Shown: positions 7,538 to 15,400 of the stretch, piece by piece
How the letters are laid out: each line of letters starts with the position of its first letter
How positions within the stretch are numbered: the stretch's first letter is position 1
DNA from: Oscillospiraceae bacterium
GTDB lineage: Bacteria; Bacillota; Clostridia; Oscillospirales; Oscillospiraceae
Assembly (NCBI GenBank): GCA_902781745.1
Contig: CACZKM010000013.1
Coordinates: 1 to 34,139 of the forward strand
Length of the DNA: 34,139 bases
Reading direction: 5' to 3'
Notes under the pieces: generated by a model
The model's database searches: none
What the model saw: the letters and a program-made list of their open reading frames with translations, nothing else
Told to the model about the DNA's origin: nothing
Made by a program: the position numbers and the translations under genes

Positions 7538-8292
7538 CGCTCGAAGACCCGGAGGAACTGCTTGGTGCGCTCCTCCTGGGGGTTCTCAAAGACCGCCTGG
7601 GGGTCCCCCTGCTCCACGATGACGCCGCCGGCCATGAAGATGACCCGGTTGCTCACCGCCTTGGCGAAGGGCATCTCATGGGTGACCACCACCATGGTCA
7701 TCTTCTCGTCGGCCAACTGCCGGATGACCTTCAGCACCTCCCCGGTGAGCTCGGGGTCCAGGGCGGAGGTGGGCTCGTCGAAGAACAGGATCTCCGGCTT
7801 CATGGCCAGGGCCCGGGCGATGGCCACCCGCTGCTGCTGGCCGCCGGAGAGCTGGTAGGGATAGGCGTTGGCCTTGTCGGCAATGCCCATTTTGCCCAGG
7901 AGCTCCATGGCGTCAGCCTCGGCCTCCTCCTTGCTCCGGTGCTGGACCTGGATGGGGGCGTCGGTGAGGTTTTTCAGGATGCTGTAGTGGGGGAAGAGGT
8001 TGAACTGCTGGAAGACCAGGCCGCAGTAGCTCCGGAACCTGTGGAGCTCCTTGGGGTGGACGTAGACCGCCTTGCCGCTCTCGTCGGTGTGGGCGGCCTT
8101 CTCCCCCATGTAGAGGATCTCGCCGCCGTCGATGGTCTCCAGGAAGGTAGCGCACCGCAGCAGGGTGGACTTGCCGGAGCCTGAGGGGCCGATAATACTG
8201 ACCACCTCGCCGCTGTCCACCCCGAAGCTGATGTCCTTGAGGACCTCCAGCTCGCCGAAGTGCTTTTTGATGTTTCTCATTTCTATGATCAT
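7534..8292 (-). CDS. Polar amino-acid ABC transporter ATPase (GlnQ/HisP type)
   Basis: This 252-residue nucleotide-binding protein powers uptake by the permease encoded just upstream. Walker A GPSGSGKS is at 35-42, the Q-loop at Q95, the signature LSGGQQQR at 148-155, Walker B ILFFDEPT at 168-175 and the switch histidine at H205. The length is typical of the family, with a slightly longer loop (about 61-86) before the Q-loop, as in HisP-type ATPases. GGAGAGAGGG precedes the ATG. It follows the permease by 52 bp and overlaps the racemase-like gene by 4 bp. The family transports glutamine, histidine, arginine, cystine and similar amino acids; the exact substrate is unknown. Confidence 0.93.
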   Translation of the reverse strand: MIIEMRNIKKHFGELEVLKDISFGVDSGEVVSIIGPSGSGKSTLLRCATFLETIDGGEILYMGEKAAHTDESGKAVYVHPKELHRFRSYCGLVFQQFNLFPHYSILKNLTDAPIQVQHRSKEEAEADAMELLGKMGIADKANAYPYQLSGGQQQRVAIARALAMKPEILFFDEPTSALDPELTGEVLKVIRQLADEKMTMVVVTHEMPFAKAVSNRVIFMAGGVIVEQGDPQAVFENPQEERTKQFLRVFER

Positions 8293-8344
8293 GGTGACCC
8301 TCTCTCCGGCAGCGGGGCTGCCATAGGATAGGATTGTTCTCGAA

Positions 8345-8992
8345 TTACCGGTAGTAGTCCATGGCCTTCTCGATGCGCTCCATGATGAAGGCCACCACGT
8401 AGTTGGCCACGAAGTAGAACACGCCGGCGATGACGAAGGGCATGAAGGAGGTCTGGGAGGCCGAGATCTGTTTGGACAGGGAGAAGACCTCCTGGTAGGC
8501 CAGGGTGAAGGCCAGGGAGGTGTCCTTAACCAGTGTGATGACCTCGTTGGTCACCGAGGGCATGATGGTCTTGACCACCTGGGGCAGGATGATCCGCATA
8601 AAGGTCTGGGCCTTGGAGTAGCCCAGGACCTCGGCGGCCTCATACTGGCCCACGGAGATGGACTCAATGCCGCCGCGGTAGATCTCCGCGAAGTAGGCGG
8701 CGTAGTTGAGGATGAAGCCCAGGATCAGGGCGGGGAACCGCCACCCCCGGATGGACAGGTCGAAGAGGTAATAGGGCCCGAAGTACCAGACCAGGAGCTG
8801 GAGCATCAGGGGGGTGCCCCGGATGACGGAGATATAAACGCGGATGATCCCCCGGACCACCGAGAACCGGGACTTCCGCAGCAGCGCCACGATCATGCCC
8901 AGAGGCAGGGAGCCCACCAGGGTCAGGATAAAGATGCCGCAGGTCCGCAGCATACCTACGGACATGGTGGATAACATGGTGGATAAGGTCAT
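8345..8992 (-). CDS. Polar amino-acid ABC transporter permease (HisM/GlnP family)
   Basis: The 215-residue integral membrane protein has about five hydrophobic helices. The cytoplasmic EAA loop, [22 protein letters not shown], is the docking site for the ATPase. The single permease gene suggests a homodimer. ATG 8992 (third codon of a longer reading) is preferred to ATG 8998 because the GAGG ribosome binding site is only one base from the latter but seven from the former. It is separated from the binding-protein gene by 154 bp containing two strong hairpins. Confidence 0.92.
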   Translation of the reverse strand: MTLSTMLSTMSVGMLRTCGIFILTLVGSLPLGMIVALLRKSRFSVVRGIIRVYISVIRGTPLMLQLLVWYFGPYYLFDLSIRGWRFPALILGFILNYAAYFAEIYRGGIESISVGQYEAAEVLGYSKAQTFMRIILPQVVKTIMPSVTNEVITLVKDTSLAFTLAYQEVFSLSKQISASQTSFMPFVIAGVFYFVANYVVAFIMERIEKAMDYYR

Positions 8993-9025
8993 GGTCATTC
9001 CTCTTTCCGCAAAATAGACGGCCAG

Positions 9026-9112
9026 TTAAGGCACCGCACACTTGCTGTGTGGGGGGATGCCTTAATGGGAAACAGCCGGTCCGCCGGGCGTTGTCCCTCC
9101 GGCGGACCGGCT
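9026..9112 (-). terminator. Two intra-operon hairpins between binding protein and permease
   Basis: In transcript order on the minus strand, a perfect 14-bp GC-rich stem (9074-9087 with 9099-9112, AGCCGGTCCGCCGG) is followed by a second hairpin with 8-bp outer arms TTAAGGCA/TGCCTTAA (9026-9033, 9058-9065) and inner CACAC/GTGTG. Only three T residues follow the first stem. Such structures usually let a fraction of transcripts continue and protect the 3' end of the binding-protein mRNA, giving more binding protein than permease. Confidence 0.7.
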
Positions 9113-9146
9113 GCTCATTGCTCCAATGAAATGCAGATCAGCCGAA

Positions 9147-9983
9147 TTACTTGTTCAGGCACAGGAAGTCGTAGATCTCAGGATACTTCTGCCCGATCTG
9201 GTCGTAGGTGCCGTCCTCGGCCAGGGCATCCAGGGCGGCGTTGATCAGGTCGCAGAGCTCGGTGTCATCCTTGCGGAAGCCGATGGCATACTGCTCGCTG
9301 CCCAGCTCCTCGTCCAGGAACTGATAGTCCTCTTCTCCGCTCATGAGGTAGTTGCCGCTGGTGACGTCAATGGCGATGGCGTCGATGGCGCCGGCCTTCA
9401 GGTCGTTGAAGGCGATGGTATAGGTCTCATAGACCTCCAGGGAGGCGAAGGAGTCGCACAGCTCCTTCTGGCCCTCCTCGTCGTTGAGGAGGTCATAGGC
9501 GGAGGTGGAGGTCTGCACGCCCACGGTCTTGCCCGCCAGGTCGTCCAGGGTCTCGATGCCGGAGTCCTTCTTGACCATGATCATCTGGGTGTTGTCGGAA
9601 TAGGCCTTGGACCACAGGTAGTCGTCCTCCCGGCCGTTGAGGGTGAAGCCGGACCAGATGCAGTCGCAGCTGCCGGCGTTGAGCTCGGCGTCCTTGGCGT
9701 CCCAGTTGAAGGGAACGGCCTCATACTCCCAGCCGTAATAGTCGCAGACCGCCTGGGCCATCTCCACGTCGAAGCCGCCCACGTTGCCGTCGTCGTCAAT
9801 GTAGGAGTAGGGCGGGTAGTCCAGGTCGAAGCCGTGTTTGAAGACGTAGCCCTCGCCGTAATCGCCGGAGGCCGCGGTATCAGCAGGCTCGCCGGAGGTG
9901 TCGGCGGAGCCGCCGCCGCAGCCGGCCAGCAGGGCCGCCGCCATGGTGAAGCCCAGGAACAGTGCAAATGCTTTCTTTTTCAT
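9147..9983 (-). CDS. Amino-acid-binding lipoprotein of ABC transporter (SBP family 3)
   Basis: This 278-residue extracellular binding protein feeds the adjacent permease. The N-terminus is a lipoprotein signal: MKKK, a hydrophobic core and lipobox LLAG-C22, followed by a Gly/Ser/Asp linker. The mature part has the family-3 two-lobe hallmarks: DLDYPPYSY and GGFDVEMAQAVC at the first lobe, TLNGREDDYLWSKAY in place of the usual T..R...FS.PY, and DLAGKTVGVQTSTSA. These point to an alpha-amino-acid ligand but do not say which. The ATG has AGGGGG 11 bp upstream. It is the first gene of the operon, under a promoter with a dyad. Confidence 0.92.
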   Translation of the reverse strand: MKKKAFALFLGFTMAAALLAGCGGGSADTSGEPADTAASGDYGEGYVFKHGFDLDYPPYSYIDDDGNVGGFDVEMAQAVCDYYGWEYEAVPFNWDAKDAELNAGSCDCIWSGFTLNGREDDYLWSKAYSDNTQMIMVKKDSGIETLDDLAGKTVGVQTSTSAYDLLNDEEGQKELCDSFASLEVYETYTIAFNDLKAGAIDAIAIDVTSGNYLMSGEEDYQFLDEELGSEQYAIGFRKDDTELCDLINAALDALAEDGTYDQIGQKYPEIYDFLCLNK

Positions 9984-10043
9984 AGCTTTTTTATCCCCCT
10001 GAAAATCAGTTTGTCAGAATCGCACCCTCGCGGGTACTCTGCT

Positions 10044-10072
10044 ATATTAGCACAGTAAAGCACTGTTGTAAA
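10044..10072 (-). promoter_or_regulatory. Promoter with spacer dyad for amino-acid transporter operon
   Basis: On the minus strand TTTACA (10067-10072), a 17-bp spacer and TAATAT (10044-10049) form a good promoter. The spacer contains the dyad ACAGT-N5-ACTGT (10052-10066), placed where a bound repressor would block RNA polymerase. The regulator is unknown. Confidence 0.65.
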
Positions 10073-10093
10073 GAGTCAAAATCTCCTCCGAAC

Positions 10094-10187
10094 AGGGAAA
10101 AGCACCCCGCTTCCCAGGGAAACAGGGTGCTTTGCGTGGTAGGGAAAAGCACCCCGCTTCCCAGGGAAACAGGGTGCTTTGCGTGGT
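10094..10187 (-). terminator. Exact 47-bp tandem repeat, each copy a terminator hairpin
   Basis: 10094-10140 and 10141-10187 are identical. Each copy carries AAAGCACCC/GGGTGCTTT arms (first copy 10099-10107 and 10125-10133) with an inner TTCC/GGAA pairing. On the minus strand each ends in TTTT. The pair lies 5 bp past the stop of the 175-residue gene and just upstream of the transporter promoter, so it acts as a double terminator. Confidence 0.85.
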
Positions 10188-10192
10188 TCGGT

Positions 10193-10720
10193 TCAGTCTG
10201 TGACGTACTTTTCCATGAGCTCCGGGTCGTGGAGGTTCTCCAGGGTCTCTACGCCGTCGATGTCGAAGAGGCCGTTGCGGATCATGTCCCCCAGGATATC
10301 CTCGGGCCCGTCGATGACCACCAGACAGGCCGGGTCCAGGATGAACTTCTCCGGGGAGATGCCCATGGCCTCCAGGAAGCCCTGGAAGACCTGCCGGTCC
10401 TCCTTGGGGAGGGTGCCGTAGTCGCTGACCGTCTTGCGGCCGCTGCGGACCCGGGGGGAGATCACCTGGGTCAGGCCGGGATAGGCCTTCCGCAGGGCAC
10501 GGACCACGTCGGGGACCTGGTCGGGCTCGGCATGGGCCATGGCGAAGCAGGCCTTCTGGAAGGGGGAGGCCAGCAGGCGGAAGGTCCGGCCGGAAAAGTC
10601 CAGGTCCTCCGCCGTGACGTTTACCGCTCCCTCCTCGGACAGGATCAGGTCCGGCACGGCCTGGGCGGGGGGATTCTTTCTGACGATAAAATAGTGGATG
10701 GGATCGTGGGATGCGTACAT
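10193..10720 (-). CDS. Hypothetical protein, 175 residues
   Basis: I do not recognise this family. The product is soluble, acidic, with no signal peptide or membrane segment. It has a beta-rich start (HYFIVRKN, then ILSEEGAVNVTAEDLDFSG), a central helical part with repeated charged residues and a C-terminal region rich in Asp/Glu/Leu. The start at 10720 (MYASHD) is set by GGAAAGGAGGG upstream; a longer frame to 10894 would cross the promoter. It is monocistronic, with its own promoter (10785-10813) and a duplicated terminator. Confidence 0.8.
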   Translation of the reverse strand: MYASHDPIHYFIVRKNPPAQAVPDLILSEEGAVNVTAEDLDFSGRTFRLLASPFQKACFAMAHAEPDQVPDVVRALRKAYPGLTQVISPRVRSGRKTVSDYGTLPKEDRQVFQGFLEAMGISPEKFILDPACLVVIDGPEDILGDMIRNGLFDIDGVETLENLHDPELMEKYVTD

Positions 10721-10784
10721 CTTCAAGCCCTCCTTTCCCGATGGTCGGGTGTATTCTCGCCGCGGTACTTTTTCTTGCAGGGAT

Positions 10785-10813
10785 ATTATACGCCTTTCTG
10801 CGGAGAAAATCAA
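10785..10813 (-). promoter_or_regulatory. Strong promoter of 175-residue gene
   Basis: On the minus strand TTGATT (10808-10813), 17 bp, and consensus TATAAT (10785-10790). The start should be near 10778, leaving a leader of under 60 nt. Confidence 0.75.
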
Positions 10814-10886
10814 CCGGGAGGGGTCTTCTTTCCCCCGGACAGGATGCCCCGTTCTTCCCTTCCCCGGTCCCCGGGGCGCAGGGCAT

Positions 10887-10922
10887 AAAAACACCGGGGC
10901 GGTCCGTGGGGAACCGCTCCGG
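10887..10922 (-). terminator. Probable terminator after 62-residue gene
   Basis: On the minus strand a 10-bp stem with one mismatch (10894-10903 with 10913-10922, CCGG..GCGGT type) is followed by TGTTTTT. It lies 60 bp past the stop of the small gene and separates it from the next promoter. Confidence 0.6.
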
Positions 10923-10981
10923 CGGATGGGTTATCCTGTATGTCACGGCCGGGCCGCGGCGGGAAAAGGGCAAGCGCTGCC

Positions 10982-11170
10982 TCAGCCGGCCTTTGCCTCG
11001 TCCCCGGCTGTCATGGCCCGGACCATCTCGCCCAGACCGGCGCTCTTCCCGAAGGCCGCCCGATAGGACAGGATGATCTCCCGCAGGCGGGCCTGGGCGA
11101 GGACGCCGCGGCTCCCCGTCAGCACACAGAAAAGGTCCTGGTCGTTCATGGTTCTCAGTTGCTCTGTCAT
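10982..11170 (-). CDS. Small hypothetical protein, 62 residues
   Basis: The reading frame MTEQLRTMNDQDLF to GDEAKAG is supported by GGAGGG eight bases before the ATG, a good promoter (TTTACA-N17-TATCTT) and a downstream terminator. The product is predicted mostly helical and soluble, with one cysteine (C15). I do not recognise it. It is divergent from a LysR regulator, sharing a 165-bp control region, so it may be that regulator's target. Confidence 0.65.
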   Translation of the reverse strand: MTEQLRTMNDQDLFCVLTGSRGVLAQARLREIILSYRAAFGKSAGLGEMVRAMTAGDEAKAG

Positions 11171-11226
11171 GATCGGTCCCTCCATATCACTCGGCGTCGG
11201 TCGCCGGATCTCTTTTGTTCGGGACC

Positions 11227-11255
11227 AAGATACCACAATTTTTTGGATATGTAAA
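11227..11255 (-). promoter_or_regulatory. Promoter of 62-residue gene
   Basis: On the minus strand TTTACA (11250-11255), 17 bp, TATCTT (11227-11232). It sits 17 bp from the palindrome at 11272-11298. Confidence 0.6.
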
Positions 11256-11271
11256 ACAAATGGTTTTTCTG

Positions 11272-11298
11272 ATTTCGATAAAAAATTTTTATTGAAAT
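11272..11298. promoter_or_regulatory. Near-perfect 27-bp palindrome, probable LysR operator
   Basis: Arms ATTTCGATAAAAA (11272-11284) and TTTTTATTGAAAT (11286-11298) differ at one position around a central A. The site lies between the divergent LysR and small-protein genes, upstream of the minus-strand -35 and 38 bp before the LysR start. LysR proteins usually bind such AT-rich T-N11-A dyads and repress their own gene. Confidence 0.65.
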
Positions 11299-11335
11299 AC
11301 AGCCCCTCCCGCGGTAGGATAGAGGGGGTGATTTT

Positions 11336-12241
11336 ATGGAACTGCGAAACCTGAAAACCTTTCTCCGGGTGGCGGCCCTGAAGAACTTCACCGCCGCCGG
11401 GGTAGAGCTGGGCTACTCCCAGGCCAACATCAGCGCCCAGATCAAGCAGTTGGAGCGGGAGGTGGGCGCCCCTCTCTTCGACCGGATCGGCCGGACGGTC
11501 TCCCTGACCCAGTACGGGGAGGCCCTTCTCCCCTACGCCCGGTCCATCGTCTCCACGGCGGTGGAGATGGAATCCCTTCTCCGGCGGGACGAGGACCTGG
11601 CCGGGGTGATCCGGGTGGGGATGGTGGAATCCCTCTTCGACGCTCTGGCCCCGGACCTGCTGCCCGCCTACCACCGGGCCTATCCCCGGGTTCAGATCGA
11701 GCTGTCGGTGGACGCCACCGCCACCTTAAAGGAGGCCCTCTCCCGGGGCACCCTGGACCTGGCCTGCCTCATCGACGACCCCCTGCCCCCGGGCCAGTGG
11801 CAGGTCCTGGCGGCGGCGGAGACCCGGGCAGTGGCGGCAGTGAATTCCTCCCACCCTCTGGCGGGGCGGGGCCGGGTGCGGGTGGAGGAGCTGGCGGGCC
11901 AGGAGCTCATCTTCATGGAGCACGCCGCCCCCTACGGTCTCCAGTTCACCCACGCCCTGTCCCGGCAGGGGCTGGAGCCCGCCCCCTTCCTCACCCTCCA
12001 GAGCCCGGCCATGGCGGGACGGCTCCTGGAGGCGGGGCCCTATCTGTCCATCCTCCCCTTCTTCACCGTGGCCCAGGGGGTGGAGGCGGGACGGCTGGCG
12101 GTCCTCCGGGTCCCCGGCCTGGAGATGAAGCAGACCATCCAGGTGGTCCTCCACCGGGACAAGGCCCCCGTCCCCCAGCTCACGGGCTTTGCCCGGCTGG
12201 CGGGGGAGGCCATCGCCGGACTGCCGGGGGTGGAGGCGTGA
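11336..12241 (+). CDS. LysR-family transcriptional regulator
   Basis: The 301-residue protein has the LysR winged helix-turn-helix at the N-terminus (ELRNLKTFLRVAALKNFTAAGVELGYSQANISAQIKQLEREVGAPLFDR, given here only by its key run AAGVELGYSQANIS at about 20-33), a linker helix, and a C-terminal effector-binding domain of the periplasmic-binding-protein fold (about 90-295). AGAGGGGGTG precedes the ATG. It is divergent from the 62-residue gene across a strong palindrome. The effector is unknown. It ends before a bidirectional terminator shared with the large surface-protein gene. Confidence 0.92.
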   Translation: MELRNLKTFLRVAALKNFTAAGVELGYSQANISAQIKQLEREVGAPLFDRIGRTVSLTQYGEALLPYARSIVSTAVEMESLLRRDEDLAGVIRVGMVESLFDALAPDLLPAYHRAYPRVQIELSVDATATLKEALSRGTLDLACLIDDPLPPGQWQVLAAAETRAVAAVNSSHPLAGRGRVRVEELAGQELIFMEHAAPYGLQFTHALSRQGLEPAPFLTLQSPAMAGRLLEAGPYLSILPFFTVAQGVEAGRLAVLRVPGLEMKQTIQVVLHRDKAPVPQLTGFARLAGEAIAGLPGVEA

Positions 12242-12363
12242 CAGGAGCCGTGCACTGATCGTCTCCACCCGGTCAGCCGCTGCGGTTTCTCTTTCATCGA
12301 ATCGCCTTATCATCCGCCGGCCGAATCAAAGAGCCTCCGGCGCTGACGAAACACCGCACAACA

Positions 12364-12403
12364 AAAACCGTCCCCTTCCTGTTGATGGGAAGGGGACGGT
12401 TTT
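12364..12403. terminator. Bidirectional intrinsic terminator
   Basis: A perfect 16-bp stem, AAAACCGTCCCCTTCC/GGAAGGGGACGGTTTT (12364-12379 and 12388-12403), has A runs on the left and T runs on the right. It serves both the plus-strand LysR gene and the minus-strand surface-protein gene. Confidence 0.9.
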
Positions 12404-12429
12404 ATTCACGCTTTGGCTGTCACTATGGA

Positions 12430-15400
12430 TCAGCGCTTCTGCTTCCGGGGGTTCACGACCACGGCGCAGATGCCGCCCAGGGACATCAGGGCCAGAGCCG
12501 CCCAGAGGGCGGTGTGGCTTTCGTCACCGGTCCGGGGGGTCACCGACCCGTTGGAGGACGTTGTTCCCGTGGTGGGCGTCCTTCCGGTGGTGGGCGGTGT
12601 TCCGGTGGTGGGCGTCTTCCCGTTGGGGATCGTCCTGGAGGGGTTGTCGGACGGTCCATAATCCTCTGTCTCTCCCGTGGGCTTGTCAGGGGTCGTGGGA
12701 GTGTCAGGGGTCGTGGGCTCGTCGGGCGTCGTGGGTGTGTCGGGAGGCGTGTCAGGAGGTGTGGGGGTGTCGGGAGGTGTAGGCTCGTCAGGAGGCGTGG
12801 GAGGCGTAGGCTCGTCAGGAGGCGTCGGGGTTTCGGGGGGCGTCAGCTTGTTCTCGATGACGAAGCCGGCCTTCCGGTCGCCGGTGACAGAGGCGGTGTA
12901 GCCTGCCACGGTCTCCTCTTCCACGGTGTAGGTGATGACCTTGCCGCTCTTCTTCTCGGCCAGGTTGGTAAAGCTGGCTTTCCAGTTGTTGGACGCGCTC
13001 AGCTTCACGGTCTTCCCGGTGTCCACTCCGTCGGCCAGGAGCCTGACGGTGACGGAGTCGGGCCGCGTCTTGTCCTGATCGTTCTGGTCGTCCCACTTCT
13101 TCTCAACGGCGACCTTGATCGTCGAGGGGGAACCGCCGCCGCCGGTGGGCGTGGGAGGCACGTCATTGAGGGTGTTGGTGATCACAAGGCCGTTGATGTC
13201 TTTCGTGTGATACGACGGTACAGCATCCTCATCCTCGGTCACCTTGTACGATTTGCCATCTGCAAGCTTTTCCAGGCCGCTGACGATGATGACCCAGTAG
13301 GTATTGTCTTTCAGGTTCCACTTACCAGTTTTAAGGTCGTAAATATCGTTCTTCTCCGGTTCCTTTTTGTCACCGTAAACCGCGTCTGAATACGGGTTGA
13401 CTGCCATTGCGTCAACGCCCGTGAGCACAGTAACGCTGACACCGCCGGTCCCGATTGCAGCGAGTGAGCCCAGATCCGTGTTACCGTTCCGAAGATGAAT
13501 CTTGGATTTCAGATTAACCGGATCAGTCGGCCGCTTGCTGGTATCGTCCTTGTCATCCCAAATCTTGACAATTTTGATTTCTGTCAGTTCTTTTTCACTT
13601 GGTTTATCCGTACCAATGTGCAGTTCACCATTGCAGGCGATGGCGCCACCGTAAGCAATATAATTATTCTTATGTTGCTTATGCGCTGTGACAGAATTGT
13701 TTGTAAAGATAACCTGCGCATAAGGTGTTTCATTTTTTGTGGGGTTCGACCCGGCAACCATAGCGTTGGTTTCCTGAAAGTTATTTACATAGTTTCTGAA
13801 TCCGGTAATTCTCTTGATCTTCCATCTATGCTGGCCGCCGTTGAACATCTGCTCACCCAGTTCTTCTGTCTTTCCGTTGTTTCTATCTACAACTTCCAGA
13901 AAATAGATGTCCTGCACATCTTCGTCGATCCCTTCAATAGGATTTTTCACCGTGTTACCATAGATGACCGCGCCATCGAGCAAATGGACCTGCGCCGAGC
14001 CGGTCCAGCAGGTGGCGATACCGCCGCCCGCACCGTCAGCCGTGTTGTCATGGATCGCGGCGTTCTTCATAACCAGCCTGGCCCCATCATGAATGAAGAT
14101 TGCGCCGCCGGAGAAGTCATACCCGTAATCAACACGGTTTCTATCAAACGTTGTGGGAGTTTTGCCTAGAGCACCAATGGTCACCTGCGATACCTTCAGC
14201 AGCGACAGAGCGCCGCCGGTCGTACCTGCATGATTGTTTGTGAATGTCGCACCCATAATTGTTGCGGTACTATCTTCAAGTCCAACCGCGCCGCCGCTAG
14301 TATAGGATGTCCCATAGGCGTCCGCCGGGTAATCGACACCATTTCCATCGAAGCGCGTGCCATTCAGCTTCAGATCACTGTTTTTTTCTACATAAATCGC
14401 GCCGCCCCGGTATGTGTGATTTTCGCTGTCCTTATGAACACCATTACTAATACCATTACTAATGAATTCCGATGCTCCAATCGTAGCAGTGGCATTACCC
14501 GTCAGCATAATGGCGCCGCCGGCAGGCGTTGTTTTATACTCTCCTCTCGCCAGATTGCCGGTAAATGTAGAACTACCGTCAACTGCGTCAACGTCAACTG
14601 CAAGGTTACCGCCGTCCATATAGATGGCTCCGCCGTGGTTTGCCACGTTATCCTTAAATTCACACTTTTGCACATCAATGGTGGAACCGGCAAAACCGCG
14701 GACTGCGCCGCCCTTATCTCCATCGTGGACGTTGTTCATGAATGTGCTGTCCGACAGTTTTGCCGTACCTTCGACACGAACTGCCACTGCTTTACCTGTT
14801 TTATTCTCCACAATGGATTGGTTTGTCATCTCCAGCTTGCCGCCGGATTTGACGTTTATGTAGTGTCTTTCTCCAATCGTGTCTTTACCGGCTTCTTTAG
14901 AGTCCGTCGTGAAAGTGCTGCCATTCACGAAGAGTTTGCCGTTACCCTTCACATTAACTGTGGAGTTAATCATTTGGCTTTTTTCTTGAAGGGTTGTGGT
15001 GCTTCCGGGGTTTACATTGATGGTGGTATTGATAAAGGTGCTTCCGTTCGCGGTGAAATCATCGTCGTTGATGATCGCGTTTTTGAAGGTAAGCTTCTCG
15101 GCCTCCAAGCTTGCGTCGCTGCGGATGTTGATTTCCCTGCCGTTCACCATATCGAGCGTGCCGGTTCCTTTAAGGGTGTTGGCCCCGCGCGTCACTTCCA
15201 CGCCGCCGAGATTCAAGGTTTTGCCGTCTTCCACCTCGAAGCTGGCGCCGTTCTGCAATTCCAGCAAAGCACCGGGCACAAAGTTTGCAACGCTAGACGC
15301 TACACTTGCGCCATCGAGAACCAGCTTGCCGCCGGATTCGACGGTGATCGAGCCATCAACAGAGTTCTCATTTCCCTTCAACGTCAAGGCAGCACCGCTG

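Noticed and set aside
10741-11076. Plus-strand frame with a membrane-helix-like start (MVGCILAAVLFLAG)
   Set aside because: It has no ribosome binding site, crosses the minus-strand promoter at 10785-10813, and ends inside the 62-residue gene with low-complexity Arg/Pro sequence.
12673-12843. CRISPR-like repeats
   Set aside because: The repeats are in frame within the surface-protein gene and code for Pro/Thr/Asp units; there are no regular spacers.
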